From Thermoplasmata archaeon (GTDB lineage Archaea > Thermoplasmatota > Thermoplasmata > Methanomassiliicoccales > Methanomethylophilaceae): a stretch of DNA of 64,000 nt. Location of the stretch: positions 1 through 64,000 of the forward strand of contig SUSV01000008.1 of NCBI GenBank assembly GCA_015063245.1. The letters run 5' to 3'. Below, piece by piece: positions 15,833-24,537 of the stretch. The notes beneath the pieces are model-generated. The model was not told the DNA's origin, ran no database searches, and worked only from the letters and a program-made list of their open reading frames with translations. The translations under genes were made by a program, and so were the position numbers. Numbering within the stretch: the first letter of the stretch is position 1; each line of letters begins with the position of its first letter.

Positions 15833-16960
15833 GTGAAGTCGATCGACGTCCTCAAGGGAGTGGCGATGATAGGCATCGTCATAGCGCATATCGCGCTCCT
15901 GCAGAACCAGGGCGGAGGCGGTTCCGGAGGCTCCGACGAGGCCTATTCCGTGTTCAAGGGATTGGTGGGGATACCATATTCCCTCCTGTGCATGTTCTTC
16001 GTGGTATCGGGGTATTTCTACAAGCCCGGTAATGGATACTGGCACAATGTCAAGGACAGGGTGCTCAAGCTGTTCCTGTTCTTCGTTGCGAGCGTGGTGC
16101 TGTTCACATCCCTGATGTACGCGGTCCTGTGGGCGCAGGGGTACGACCTGTCGTCCTATTCGCTTATCGATGTGATCGTCGAGGTCATCATTGGGAAGGG
16201 CTACTTCGTGGATTTCGACGATCCCTCCATAGGAGGGGAGAACATCCTCGCTCCGTTCGAGGTAACGCATCCCCTGTACTTCCTGCAGATAATCATGGTC
16301 GGATACCTGATCTTCTACGCCATAGCCGACTACGTCATGGAGAGCGACAAGAGGACGGTCATCACGATAGCGGTGCTTCTGACAACCACTGCCCTCTACA
16401 TGGAGTTCATCCACATTCAGCTGCCCTTCTCCGCACAGCTCGGGCCCCTGGTGGCATCATACCTCCTGATGGGGACGATGCTGAGGAGGAAGAGGTTCTA
16501 CGAGAACCTGGAGTTCGGACATACGGATCGGAGATACTGGAAGATATTCCTCATATCGCTGGCCATCGCCGTCATTCTGTGCGCCCTGTTCCCTTCGGAC
16601 CTCGCCCTGATATACTCCAAGTTCGGCGATTACGGAGGGTGGTCGGTATATCCGTTCTTCATCTCGATGCTCTTCAGCGGGATCGTGATGTCGTACATCA
16701 TATCCTGGGTGGTCAGGGGATGCCATAGGCTCTCAGCCCTTCTTGCGGAGATAGGGGTCATGTGCCTGTTCGTACACGTCTCCCACATGTTCATCGCCAA
16801 GGCGGTATGCTCGCCGTTCGTCACCCTGGATACAGAGGTATGGATCCCGATCAGCCTGCCGGCAGGGATCGTGGTATCGTTCGTGGCGATCGCCATAGCG
16901 ATGGTCGCTTCCGAACTATTGTTCGGAAGATGGTCGCGCCGCGCACGCAGGGACGATTAA
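15833..16960 (+). CDS. Acyltransferase family 3 integral membrane protein
   Basis: 375 aa with about ten membrane helices. The N-terminus KSIDVLKGVAMIGIVIAHIA is the family-3 acyltransferase signature with the conserved His in the first helix; MFFVVSGYFY matches the second motif. These enzymes O-acylate sugars or lipids at the cell surface. The GTG at 15833 is the start that puts this signature at the N-terminus. A Gly/Ser-rich insert (GGGGSGGSDE) after helix 1 is unusual. Followed 31 bp later by the ether-lipid prenyltransferase gene, which has its own TATA box. Confidence 0.85.
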   Translation: MKSIDVLKGVAMIGIVIAHIALLQNQGGGGSGGSDEAYSVFKGLVGIPYSLLCMFFVVSGYFYKPGNGYWHNVKDRVLKLFLFFVASVVLFTSLMYAVLWAQGYDLSSYSLIDVIVEVIIGKGYFVDFDDPSIGGENILAPFEVTHPLYFLQIIMVGYLIFYAIADYVMESDKRTVITIAVLLTTTALYMEFIHIQLPFSAQLGPLVASYLLMGTMLRRKRFYENLEFGHTDRRYWKIFLISLAIAVILCALFPSDLALIYSKFGDYGGWSVYPFFISMLFSGIVMSYIISWVVRGCHRLSALLAEIGVMCLFVHVSHMFIAKAVCSPFVTLDTEVWIPISLPAGIVVSFVAIAIAMVASELLFGRWSRRARRDD

Positions 16961-16991
16961 TCATTATAAATAGGAAGCCGTTGAGGGCAAT

Positions 16992-17822
16992 ATGAACAAG
17001 TATCTCCGGCTCTTCAGGACCGTGAACGCGCTGATAGGCTCGTTCGCCGTCTTCATCGCCGCATTCATGGCCGCGGGGACATCGATGTTCGATGAGTGGA
17101 TGAATCTCATCATCGGATTCTTCGTCGTGTTCACGTTCGTATCCGGAGGTAACTCGCTGAACGACTACATCGATGTGGAGATCGACCGTACCGCGCATCC
17201 CACGCGCCCGGTCGTGACCGGGGAGATAACGCCCAATCAGGCCAGGAACATAGGGGTCTCGATGCTGACCGTGTCCGTGCTGCTCTCGCTGCTCACCCTG
17301 GACATCTACTGCATCGCGATAGTCATCGCGGCTGCGGTACTGATGTTCCTGTACGAGACATGCCTCAAGCAGAGGGGATTCGTCGGGAATCTGACGATCG
17401 CCATATTGACCGGATTGGTGTTCGTTCTCGCAGGAGCATTGGTCGGGGACATCTACGCCAACATCGCCGTCGGAGGCATGGCCGCCCTCGTCTCAGTGGG
17501 AAGGGAGATCGCCAAGGACATCGAGGATATGGAATCCGACATCGGAAGGAGGACGCTTCCCATGTCCGTCGGGGTCAGGAACGCCTCGATTGTCTCATGC
17601 TTGTTCTTCATCGCAGGCCCTGTTCTCAGCTGGCTGCCCATCTGGCAGGACCCGGAGAACTATCTGTACTACGTGGTGGTCATCGCCGATGTCATATTCT
17701 TCTACTGCGCATACAAGGTCTTCTCGGACCCCCACACCGCGCAGAGCAAGGCGAAGATCGGTATGCTCTTCGGTCTGCTCGCATTCGTCATGAGCGCCAT
17801 ATACACGAGCTTCCTGGCGTGA
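16992..17822 (+). CDS. Digeranylgeranylglyceryl phosphate synthase (UbiA family)
   Basis: 276 aa with about eight membrane helices. Both Asp-rich UbiA motifs are present: NDYIDVEIDRTAHPTRPV near residue 60 and REIAKDIEDMESDIGRRTLP near 175. In archaea this family adds the second geranylgeranyl chain to GGGP in the membrane, making DGGGP for ether lipids. TTATAAATA 20-28 bp upstream of the ATG indicates a leaderless transcript. A PemK-like gene follows after 4 bp, probably co-transcribed. Confidence 0.92.
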   Translation: MNKYLRLFRTVNALIGSFAVFIAAFMAAGTSMFDEWMNLIIGFFVVFTFVSGGNSLNDYIDVEIDRTAHPTRPVVTGEITPNQARNIGVSMLTVSVLLSLLTLDIYCIAIVIAAAVLMFLYETCLKQRGFVGNLTIAILTGLVFVLAGALVGDIYANIAVGGMAALVSVGREIAKDIEDMESDIGRRTLPMSVGVRNASIVSCLFFIAGPVLSWLPIWQDPENYLYYVVVIADVIFFYCAYKVFSDPHTAQSKAKIGMLFGLLAFVMSAIYTSFLA

Positions 17823-17826
17823 TCCC

Positions 17827-18192
17827 ATGAAGTTCAGGCAGGACACATCTGTACCGAAACCTATGGAGGTATGGAACGCGAAGGTCGATTTTGATAATCT
17901 CACCGGAGCCAAGAACCGTCCCGTCATAGTCCTTGGGAAGAAGAACGATTCCTTCATCGTGTTCATGGTCACGTCCCACGGGCATCATCCCGAGACGGAT
18001 ATCAAGCTGATGGATCCATACGAGGTCATGCTCGATAAATCCTCAACAGTCAGGACCGACAGGACATTCAACGTCTCGAAGGACAGGTTCAACTACAAGC
18101 TCGGTGACCTCGCACAGGACGATGTCGAGATGATATCGTCGTTCTATGAGCGTGTGAAGAACGGAAGGCGTTTACGCACAGAATACGTATGA
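17827..18192 (+). CDS. PemK/MazF-like protein
   Basis: 121 aa. WNAKVDFDNLTGAKNRPVIVLG matches the beta-hairpin start of PemK/MazF RNases (G.V..vDfd...G..k.RPvvVl), VFMVTSHG fits the ITS/T motif, and LDKSSTVRTDRTFNVSKDRF matches the downstream LdkpS.v..d...v.k.r. No antitoxin gene is adjacent; it is instead downstream of a lipid biosynthesis gene. It may be a solitary endoribonuclease or a repurposed domain. No promoter of its own is visible. Confidence 0.65.
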   Translation: MKFRQDTSVPKPMEVWNAKVDFDNLTGAKNRPVIVLGKKNDSFIVFMVTSHGHHPETDIKLMDPYEVMLDKSSTVRTDRTFNVSKDRFNYKLGDLAQDDVEMISSFYERVKNGRRLRTEYV

Positions 18193-19878
18193 TCAGGAAT
18201 ACAGCCTGATGACCTTTCCCATGTTGATTAGATGGTCTGCCACCCTCTCGGAGTCCGATGCCATCGCCAGGAACTCGGAGCCGACGTCCAGCGTGCAGAT
18301 ACCTTCGTTCAGCCTCTTGATGTGGTTCTCGGCCATCTCCTCGGTGATGATGTCGACCCTCTCCTCGATATCGTAGGCTTCCTCGAGGGCCCTCTCGTTG
18401 TTCTCGGAGTAAGCCCACTCGATCTTGTCGTAGAGCTGCGCGATAAGGGCCTCCATCCTCATTGTCTCCTCTATGGCGACAGGCGAGAACGTCTCCCCGA
18501 GGCCGTTCATCTTCTCGGCATACTCCATGATGTTCTTGGAATAATCGCCGATGCGCTCCAGGTCCGAGATGGTATGGTATACCGTGGAGATGTAGATCTG
18601 GTCCCTCTCGCTCAGCCTGTTCTCCGACAGCTTCACGAGGAAACGCGCGATCTCCTTGTTCAGGAAGTTGAGCTCCTATTCGTTGTTGCAGAACTTCTCC
18701 TTCTCCTCGAAGTCCATGGTACGGATCATATGGCAGGCGATCCTGTAGTTCTCCATGGCGATCTGAGACATGTTGAGGACCTCCCTCATGACCTGCTGGA
18801 CCGCCATAGGGGGCGTCCTGAGCATGTAGTCGTTGAGGAAGTGCAGCTTGGGTATGAACTCGCCCTCGTCCTTGTCGGACCTCCTCTCGGGGACCAGCCT
18901 GACGACGAGTCCGATGAGCATCCCTGTGAGGGGCAGCATGATGATCACGGTGATGACGTTGAACACCGTGTGGAACATGGCCAGCTGTGTCGAGGGCGCA
19001 TCGGGGAAGGCCGTCTCGAACAGCCCGGCATAGGTGATGTCGAAAAATCCGAGGATGACTCCCACTATGACGAATATCAGCACACCGAACACGTTGAACA
19101 GAAGGTGGATGACCGCGGTCCTCTTCGCGTTCATGCCTCCGGAGAATCCGGCCAGGAGCGCGACGATACAAGAACCGATGTTGGATCCCAATGTAAGGTA
19201 GATTCCCTGGTTGAGGTCGATCAGGCCCGACACGACCATGGTGATGGCAAGGGTGGTGACGACAGACGAGCTCTGTACAAGGGCGGTGAGAAGGATTCCG
19301 ATGAGGAGAAGAAGGATGATGTTATCGATGTCGGAGAGGAAGTCCACGACCTCCGGGAGTTTCGCGAAGTCCTCCATGGACAGGGCCATCATGTACAGTC
19401 CGAAGAACAGAAGTCCGAATCCCGTGAGGATACCGGCGATGTTCTTCGTCCTTTCCTTCTTGGCGAAGCTCATCATGAATGCGCCGATTCCGGCCAGGGA
19501 TGCGAATATGAGTGCGAGCGAGACGGAGTTGCCTCCGAACATTCCCAACGCGGCCAGCTGTGCCGTTATGGTGGTTCCGATGTTGGCTCCGTAGATGATC
19601 GTCGCCGCCAGCGGGAGCGTCATGATCCCCGCGTTAACGAATCCGATGACCATGACGGTCATGGCTCCGGAGCTCTGGATCGCAGCGGTTCCGACCGTAC
19701 CGATGCCGACACCGTAGAGCTTGCTCTTCGATGCCTTGGTGAACATCTTCTTCAGCTTGCCGCTCGAGAGCGATTCCAGGTTGGAGCTGAGCATGATGCA
19801 TGCGGTCAGGAACACACCGATTCCCGCAAGAAGGGTAAGTACCGCCGTTGTGATCATCACATCGTCCAAAAACAACAC
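18193..19878 (-). CDS. Na+/Pi cotransporter (NptA/PhoU-domain type) with in-frame UAG, probable pyrrolysine
   Basis: Reads as one 561-residue gene if the TAG at 18676-18678 is decoded as residue 401. Before it lie 400 aa with two Na/Pi-cotransporter repeats (IQSSGAMTVMVIGFVNAG and VQSSSVVTTLAI, the QSS signatures). After it lie 160 aa of PhoU-like helices (LSERDQIYISTVYHTISDLERIGDYS). The TAG falls inside the helix NNE-TAG-ELNFLNKEIARFLVKLS, where homologues continue without a break, and the frame is unchanged. Pyrrolysine is known in Methanomassiliicoccales. Nonsense mutation or sequencing error are the alternatives. It imports phosphate with Na+; the C-terminal domain likely regulates. Confidence 0.85.
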
Positions 19879-19988
19879 GCTCCAATCATTCTTCCACTGC
19901 CGATGGTTGCTGTATTTCTTGATATAATATAACCGTTGACCCGCAACAGGGAACTATTTAGTGGCGGATTATTTACTATTATCAGTAG

Positions 19989-20021
19989 TAATTTTTTACT
20001 ATTATTGTGCGTAAAAAATTA
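19989..20021. promoter_or_regulatory. 11-bp perfect inverted repeat before the permease gene
   Basis: TAATTTTTTAC-N11-GTAAAAAATTA, between the divergent Na/Pi cotransporter and permease genes, 37 bp before the ATG at 20058. One arm-to-arm distance is two helical turns, as expected for a dimeric regulator. It probably covers the plus-strand promoter. Confidence 0.55.
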
Positions 20022-20057
20022 CGATTTTTGTGGAAACAGTAGGTGACGGGCCTGCCC

Positions 20058-21218
20058 ATGAACACATTTATTATCCCCGCTGGATTCCAAGACCTTATGG
20101 ACGTGCACGGATTCGTGAAGAAGGAGTTCCTCCTGGTAATCTCCGCGGCCCTTGCGCTGACATCCCTGTTCCTGGTCCCGATGGACACCGTCGCATCCTA
20201 TGACTACCTGAGGATCATGGAGACCATATGCACCCTGCTGTTCTTCCTGCTCATAGTCGCGGGTCTGAAGGAGTGCAGGGCCCTGGACATCCTTGCCAGG
20301 AAGACGCTGTGGAATCTGAGGACCACGACATCGCTCTGCCTCGTCCTGATACTCCTCCCGTTCTTCTGCGCCATGCTCTTCTCGAATGATGTCTCCCTTC
20401 TCACATTTGTGCCTCTGGCCATCACGATCCTCTGCGTGGCCGAGCAGAAGAGGCTGATACCGATAGTGATCATACTGCAGACGGTCGCGGCGAACATCGG
20501 GAGCAGCCTCACACCCTTCGGGAATCCTCACAACCTGTACATCTACAACCTCGATGACCATTACGGATTCACGCTCATGGAATACGAGATGGCGCTGATC
20601 CCCATAGTCATAGTCGGTATAACCGCGGTCATCGCCATGACCATGCTCATACCGAGACATGACCTCAGCGTGGAATTCGGGGAGAGGATCGAGCTCCAGC
20701 ACAGGCCGCAGTTCTTCGTCATCCTCGCATTGTTCGCAGTCGCGATAATCACGGTCCTGGATGTCATACCGTTCTACATCACGGCGGTCGTGATGGTGGC
20801 TGCATTCCTTATCATGATGCCGAGGGTGCTGATGAAGGTGGACTACTGCATCCTGTTCGTGTTCTTCTTCCTGTTCGTGTTCGCCAACGGCATCACGAAT
20901 CTGGATTCGGTCCATTCGGTTCTATCGGATCTGATGGCGGATAACCCTATGATGACCACTGTGGCCGTATCTCAGTTCACCAGCAACGTGCCCGCCACGA
21001 TACTCCTGCAGCCGTTCACCGACGACTGGGCCGCGGTGCTTGTCGGAGCGGACATCGGAGGGTTCGGAACGCCGATCGCATCGATGGCATTCGTCATCAC
21101 GCTTAGGCTCTACCTGCTAAACAAGGATGCGGATCTGAAGCTGTACTTCAGGACATTCATCACCGTGAACATCGTGATGCTGGCTCTGCTGATCCCGACA
21201 TATTATCTGCTTTGTTGA
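20058..21218 (+). CDS. SLC13/ArsB (ion transporter superfamily) permease
   Basis: About 386 aa, ten or more membrane helices. The loop NIGSSLTPFGNPHNLYIY matches the SLC13/ArsB/CitM signature (re-entrant hairpin with GNP), and a second re-entrant segment is SQFTSNVPATILLQPFT. It probably transports an anion or organic acid, or extrudes oxyanions; substrate cannot be fixed from sequence. I prefer the ATG at 20058 over the track's GTG at 20043. Its promoter contains an 11-bp inverted repeat. No soluble ATPase partner. Confidence 0.8.
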   Translation: MNTFIIPAGFQDLMDVHGFVKKEFLLVISAALALTSLFLVPMDTVASYDYLRIMETICTLLFFLLIVAGLKECRALDILARKTLWNLRTTTSLCLVLILLPFFCAMLFSNDVSLLTFVPLAITILCVAEQKRLIPIVIILQTVAANIGSSLTPFGNPHNLYIYNLDDHYGFTLMEYEMALIPIVIVGITAVIAMTMLIPRHDLSVEFGERIELQHRPQFFVILALFAVAIITVLDVIPFYITAVVMVAAFLIMMPRVLMKVDYCILFVFFFLFVFANGITNLDSVHSVLSDLMADNPMMTTVAVSQFTSNVPATILLQPFTDDWAAVLVGADIGGFGTPIASMAFVITLRLYLLNKDADLKLYFRTFITVNIVMLALLIPTYYLLC

Positions 21219-21314
21219 TATGACCGGCAACTGTGTGGAAAGGATCGGCCAAGACCAACGATCTCAAGTGAATTATATATACTGAGTATTTGGTGTTTCA
21301 CTCAAGACATTGAC

Positions 21315-21333
21315 CGCTGTCCCGGAGACAGCG
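21315..21333. ncRNA. Covarying hairpin, copy 1 (sRNA or terminator of the small-peptide module)
   Basis: CGCTGTC-CCGGA-GACAGCG, flanked by CAAGACATTGACC and TAAGGTGTTTG, both repeated at copy 2. The stem sequence differs completely from copy 2 yet pairing is kept, which marks a real structure. An AATTATATA box lies 32 bp before CAAGACATTG on the plus strand, fitting an RNA that starts just before the hairpin; on the minus strand it could instead end the small-peptide transcript. Confidence 0.6.
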
Positions 21334-21354
21334 TAAGGTGTTTGTCGTTGCTCA

Positions 21355-21468
21355 TTAACTGAGCAGCGCTGTCAGCAATTCGATAGCAACACGAATTGCC
21401 AACAGGACCAGAGTCGTGGTTTGGGAATGCGTTGGATTCTGGTCCTTCTTCTTCTCGTCAGCAGGTAA
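21355..21468 (-). pseudogene. Small hydrophobic peptide, copy 1 (start codon unclear)
   Basis: Paralogue of 21599-21712: PADEKKKDQNP then TTLVLLAIRVAIELLTALLS and TAA. At the position of the ATG and Shine-Dalgarno of copy 2 this copy has TTA and no SD. The frame stays open upstream to 21567, but no good start follows the minus-strand TATA-like element. Either the start is non-canonical or this copy is dead while its hydrophobic C-terminus remains conserved. Confidence 0.5.
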
Positions 21469-21558
21469 TTCATCGGACAGGCCACATAACCCGTCATTCG
21501 AATCCCATGAGTGAACAATTATATACGGAGGATTCAGTGATAGAATCAAGACATTGAC

Positions 21559-21577
21559 CGTCGCCACGAGGGCGACG
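21559..21577. ncRNA. Covarying hairpin, copy 2
   Basis: CGTCGCC-ACGAG-GGCGACG with the same flanks as copy 1 (CAAGACATTGACC, TAAAGTGTTTG). An AATTATATA box lies 30 bp upstream of CAAGACATTG. Four of the six inner base pairs differ from copy 1 with compensating changes. Confidence 0.6.
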
Positions 21578-21598
21578 TAAAGTGTTTGCTGCTGCTCA

Positions 21599-21712
21599 TT
21601 AACTGAGCAGCGCTGTCAGCAATACGTAAGCGATACGGATTGCCAACAGGACCAGAGTCATGATTTCAGACTTCTTGGGACTCTGGTCCGGTTTCTCACT
21701 TTCAGCAGGCAT
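21599..21712 (-). CDS. Small hydrophobic peptide, 37 aa, copy 2
   Basis: Too short for the track. ATG at 21712 has an excellent Shine-Dalgarno (AAGGAGGTGA) a few bases upstream, so translation is likely. Residues 1-17 are charged (MPAESEKPDQSPKKSEI); residues 18-37 form one membrane helix (TLVLLAIRIAYVLLTALLS). A minus-strand TATA box (TTATATAGG, about 21828) and a leader of about 95 nt with an AGGAAGTC/GACTTCCT hairpin precede it. It resembles type I toxin peptides in size and layout, but no family is recognised. Confidence 0.6.
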   Translation of the reverse strand: MPAESEKPDQSPKKSEIMTLVLLAIRIAYVLLTALLS

Positions 21713-21999
21713 TTCTCACCTCCTTCAGATCGATCCCAGATCACAGTCCGTCCGTTCCATCAGACCTCATAAGGAAGTCTGACGTCTCGGACTTCCTCCC
21801 TGGTCGTCAATTGACTTGGTACCATCCTATATAACTTCGACAAGGGGAGGTGGGTGAAAGTGGAATTATCAAATCCTGGGATTATTATCTAAGGGGCTTA
21901 GATTCGGAGAATATCTGGATGTTAAGCGCCTATCGGAAAATCGTCGAAGGTTCATAGATTCGGACGCAGTGAAAGTGGATGTCACTATTAACATCCGCT

Positions 22000-23301
22000 T
22001 CAGTAATCCCTCATCTCGGATTTCATGTACTCCCTGAGGAGACATGTGGCGTAGTTGCCCTTGGGGAGCATGAACCTCAGTTTGTAGGACTCGTCGGATA
22101 TCTCATAATCGAGGTTCTTCAGCGGGCAGATGATCTCCCTCCTGCTTCCCTTCGAGGTGCATCTGGGGAGTCCGGGGATGACGAAGTCCTCGTGAGAGAG
22201 CTTGTTCTCCTCTATGACCTTCCTCTCGATCTCGCCCATCTCGCCCTCGGCAAGATCCCCGTCGGATCCGAAGAGGGTGATGGTCACGAAGGCCCTTCCG
22301 GCCCTGCACTGCCTTGTCACCAGGTCTATGTTTTTCGATGTGGTGAGGATCGGGTTCTCGTGCTGGGGGATCTTGTTGGCGTCGAGAGGGATGATTATGT
22401 CCCCTTCGACAGGGGTGTTCAGGGGCATCCCCGCATCCATCCTCCTGCTGAGCATCTCGTTGAACAGCCATGACTGATACGCATGGGTGAACATCATCTG
22501 CAGGTTGGGCGGTGCCGCCTCGATGGCAGACTTCCAATCGCCTGGACTGGACAGAAGAGTGCCGACCATCATCTTCTCGAACGACATCTTGGCAGGTATG
22601 GTGCTGTAGAGCTCCGGCCATCTGGAGACATCCTCGAGCTCCTTCCTCTTGATCCTCAGCTCCTCTTCCTCCTCCGGGGTGGAGTAGCAGATGTAGGTCA
22701 TGACAGCTCCCTCGATGTCCCCGCGGACCAGCCTCTCTCCTACGAGATGGGTTACCGGCCTCACGGAACCGAACCTCTGGACGCCGAAATAGTTGGGGAA
22801 CCCTCCGGTCTTCCTTATGATGGACGTGTTGGTCTCCACTGTCTCCTTTATCCTGGCGGGATCCATTGAGCAGTCCCTGACGGTGATCTCGAAATCGTTT
22901 CCTATGAGATCGCCTATGCCGAGGCCTCTGGCACCTCTGTAGACGTTCTCTATCGTCACGTCCTTCAGATCGATCTTGGCGACCATCTCGGGTGTGCCGT
23001 AGAATGACATCAGCTGAGTGGTGACGGCCCTCTTGTCCTTGGTACCTGCGAACCCTATGCGGTCCCTTGAGACGCCCATGCATCTGGACATGAGGCGGAC
23101 CATGCGGTTTGTCTCCCAGTTCCTGGCAGTCACCGTTGCTATGGTATAGTCCCCGTTGGGCTTCTCCCTCGGGGGGTCGGAGATCTCCCTGACGATGAAA
23201 TCCTCGGGGAGGGTCTTCAGATGACCGCCCGTACCGTCGGTGTCGCATAGGTAGTTGCGCATGCCGATGGTGGTCTCGGCGGTCGTGCATCTGCGATACA
23301 C
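22000..23301 (-). CDS. truD: tRNA pseudouridine(13) synthase TruD
   Basis: 433 aa, typical for archaeal TruD. The catalytic motif FAGTKDKRAVTTQ is present near residue 80, with the active-site Asp. N-terminal LPEDFIVREI and the TRUD-domain insert (NYFGVQRFGSVRPVTHLVG) are in place, the latter being the conserved NYFG.QRFG signature. It isomerises U13 in certain tRNAs. The GTG start at 23301 lies 5 bp after the rpoL stop, so the two genes form an operon. A GCGGATGT/ACATCC hairpin just beyond the stop (about 21977-21999) may terminate it. Confidence 0.95.
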   Translation of the reverse strand: MYRRCTTAETTIGMRNYLCDTDGTGGHLKTLPEDFIVREISDPPREKPNGDYTIATVTARNWETNRMVRLMSRCMGVSRDRIGFAGTKDKRAVTTQLMSFYGTPEMVAKIDLKDVTIENVYRGARGLGIGDLIGNDFEITVRDCSMDPARIKETVETNTSIIRKTGGFPNYFGVQRFGSVRPVTHLVGERLVRGDIEGAVMTYICYSTPEEEEELRIKRKELEDVSRWPELYSTIPAKMSFEKMMVGTLLSSPGDWKSAIEAAPPNLQMMFTHAYQSWLFNEMLSRRMDAGMPLNTPVEGDIIIPLDANKIPQHENPILTTSKNIDLVTRQCRAGRAFVTITLFGSDGDLAEGEMGEIERKVIEENKLSHEDFVIPGLPRCTSKGSRREIICPLKNLDYEISDESYKLRFMLPKGNYATCLLREYMKSEMRDY

Positions 23302-23305
23302 GGTA

Positions 23306-23554
23306 TCAGTTGATCGTGTAATAACCGGATACGGATTCCGCAGCCTTCTGGACTGCCTTCATCGCGTCGCCCTTCTTGGTCTCGACGTAGAGGACGCGGT
23401 CCTGGAGCTCAGGGTGCTTGTCGATATACCTCACGATGATGACGTCGTCATCGTCGTCCAGAGCCTTCAGGATGGGTGTGATGAGCGTGAGGTTGATCTC
23501 TTTGAATCCGAGTTTGACACTGTTCTTACTCTTCTCGATAAGATATGTCTGCAT
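23306..23554 (-). CDS. rpoL: DNA-directed RNA polymerase subunit L (Rpb11-like)
   Basis: 82 aa, right for RpoL. LTLITPILKALDDDDDVIIVRYIDKHPEL and DRVLYVETKKGDAMKAVQKAAE follow the RpoL pattern: central helix with LxxPI, then Y...HP, then a strand and C-terminal helix. It would dimerise with RpoD to nucleate polymerase assembly. It is more acidic and shorter than average in the first helix (HTL/LNPL reduced to LITPI), so this is a strong but not certain call. First gene of the rpoL-truD operon. Confidence 0.7.
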   Translation of the reverse strand: MQTYLIEKSKNSVKLGFKEINLTLITPILKALDDDDDVIIVRYIDKHPELQDRVLYVETKKGDAMKAVQKAAESVSGYYTIN

Positions 23555-23689
23555 GGGATATGGGTTAACGCGCGCGATATAATAAGATATCGGGGCTGGC
23601 AGGTCTCAATTCAATGTCTCCCATCTACCTCTGCTAGATCGTCCGCCGATCTCAAATCAGGAAACGAAAGATGTTCCAGCAGATCTGTT

Positions 23690-23763
23690 TAATCTTCTTT
23701 TGTTTGGTTTTTCATTTGAATTCAAATAAAAAATCAAATGAAATCAAATAAAACAAATTGAAA
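23690..23763 (-). terminator. T-rich termination region after the tetrapyrrole operon
   Basis: On the minus strand, directly after the last stop, TTTGTTTTATTTGATTTC and TTTGATTTTTTATTTG runs with ATTTGATTT repeats and a TTTGAATTCAAA palindrome. Archaeal termination often needs only T tracts, and this region is positioned for it. Confidence 0.5.
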
Positions 23764-24537
23764 TCAAACGAAGCCTCTTTCCGCATCACGTATCGCGAGA
23801 AGGAGATCATGGAACGTGGTCTTATCGGGGATGAGGTCGGGATTCCTTCCCAATGATGCAAGCATGTCGGCAGTGGGCCTTCCGATGGCTGCTACTTTCA
23901 CGTGATCTTTCATCATCTGGCTATATTGCTCTCCGAACTTCTCCTCCATTCTGTCGAAGAAGGTGGATGCGGACATCGGAGATGTGAAAGCCATCCAGTC
24001 CAGCTCCTTCCTGTCGATGGCTTCAAGCAGCGATTCCATCTCCTCTCCGACCTCTGCGGCTACCAGCTTGTAGGCTGCGATGTCGACGAGCTCCAATCCC
24101 ATCGAGACGATGCCTTTGGAGATGATGTCCGTGCCGCTGTCGGAACGGACCACTATGATCCTTCCCTCATGATATCTCTCTTTTATCATGTCGACGAGAC
24201 CGAACGAGGAGTAGTCATCGGGGATAAGATCGACCCTGACTCCAAGTGATTCCAGGCGTTCAGCCGTGCCCGGTCCGATCGCTATGACCTCGCATACCGA
24301 GATCATCACGGGGAATTCATCCCTGTATTCCCTGCTGCAGTGGTCCGCTGCCGTGGTGGAGCCGAATATGACGGGAACGCCGTTGTATACCGAATCCTTC
24401 AATCTGGCGAATTCCGATGCATCGCCGTGGATGACCTCCAGCGATGGTGCGGCATATACCTTGAATCCCAATGATTCCGCTTCAAGGATTGAATCCTGAA
24501 GCTTGGATGCGGGGCGGGTGAATCCCAATACCGTCAT
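23764..24537 (-). CDS. hemD: Uroporphyrinogen-III synthase
   Basis: 257 aa. The family is sequence-poor but the two-domain outline is seen: N-terminal GFTRPASKLQDSILEAESLGF, hinge IAIGPGTAERLESLGVRVDLIPDDYSSFGLVD, then DWMAFTSPMSASTFFD and VAAIGRPTADMLASLGRNPDLIP with the expected TFHDLL ending. It closes and inverts ring D of hydroxymethylbilane. Its ATG overlaps the SUMT stop (ATGA), and it is the last gene of the seven-gene operon. Confidence 0.9.
   Translation of the reverse strand: MTVLGFTRPASKLQDSILEAESLGFKVYAAPSLEVIHGDASEFARLKDSVYNGVPVIFGSTTAADHCSREYRDEFPVMISVCEVIAIGPGTAERLESLGVRVDLIPDDYSSFGLVDMIKERYHEGRIIVVRSDSGTDIISKGIVSMGLELVDIAAYKLVAAEVGEEMESLLEAIDRKELDWMAFTSPMSASTFFDRMEEKFGEQYSQMMKDHVKVAAIGRPTADMLASLGRNPDLIPDKTTFHDLLLAIRDAERGFV

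Noticed and set aside
18232-19932. 566-aa plus-strand ORF
   Set aside because: Antisense shadow of the Na/Pi cotransporter; translation is Asp/His/Arg-rich with no domain.
21888-21904. ATCTAAG-GGG-CTTAGAT palindrome
   Set aside because: A good palindrome but isolated, with no adjacent promoter or second copy; possibly a termination or chance structure.
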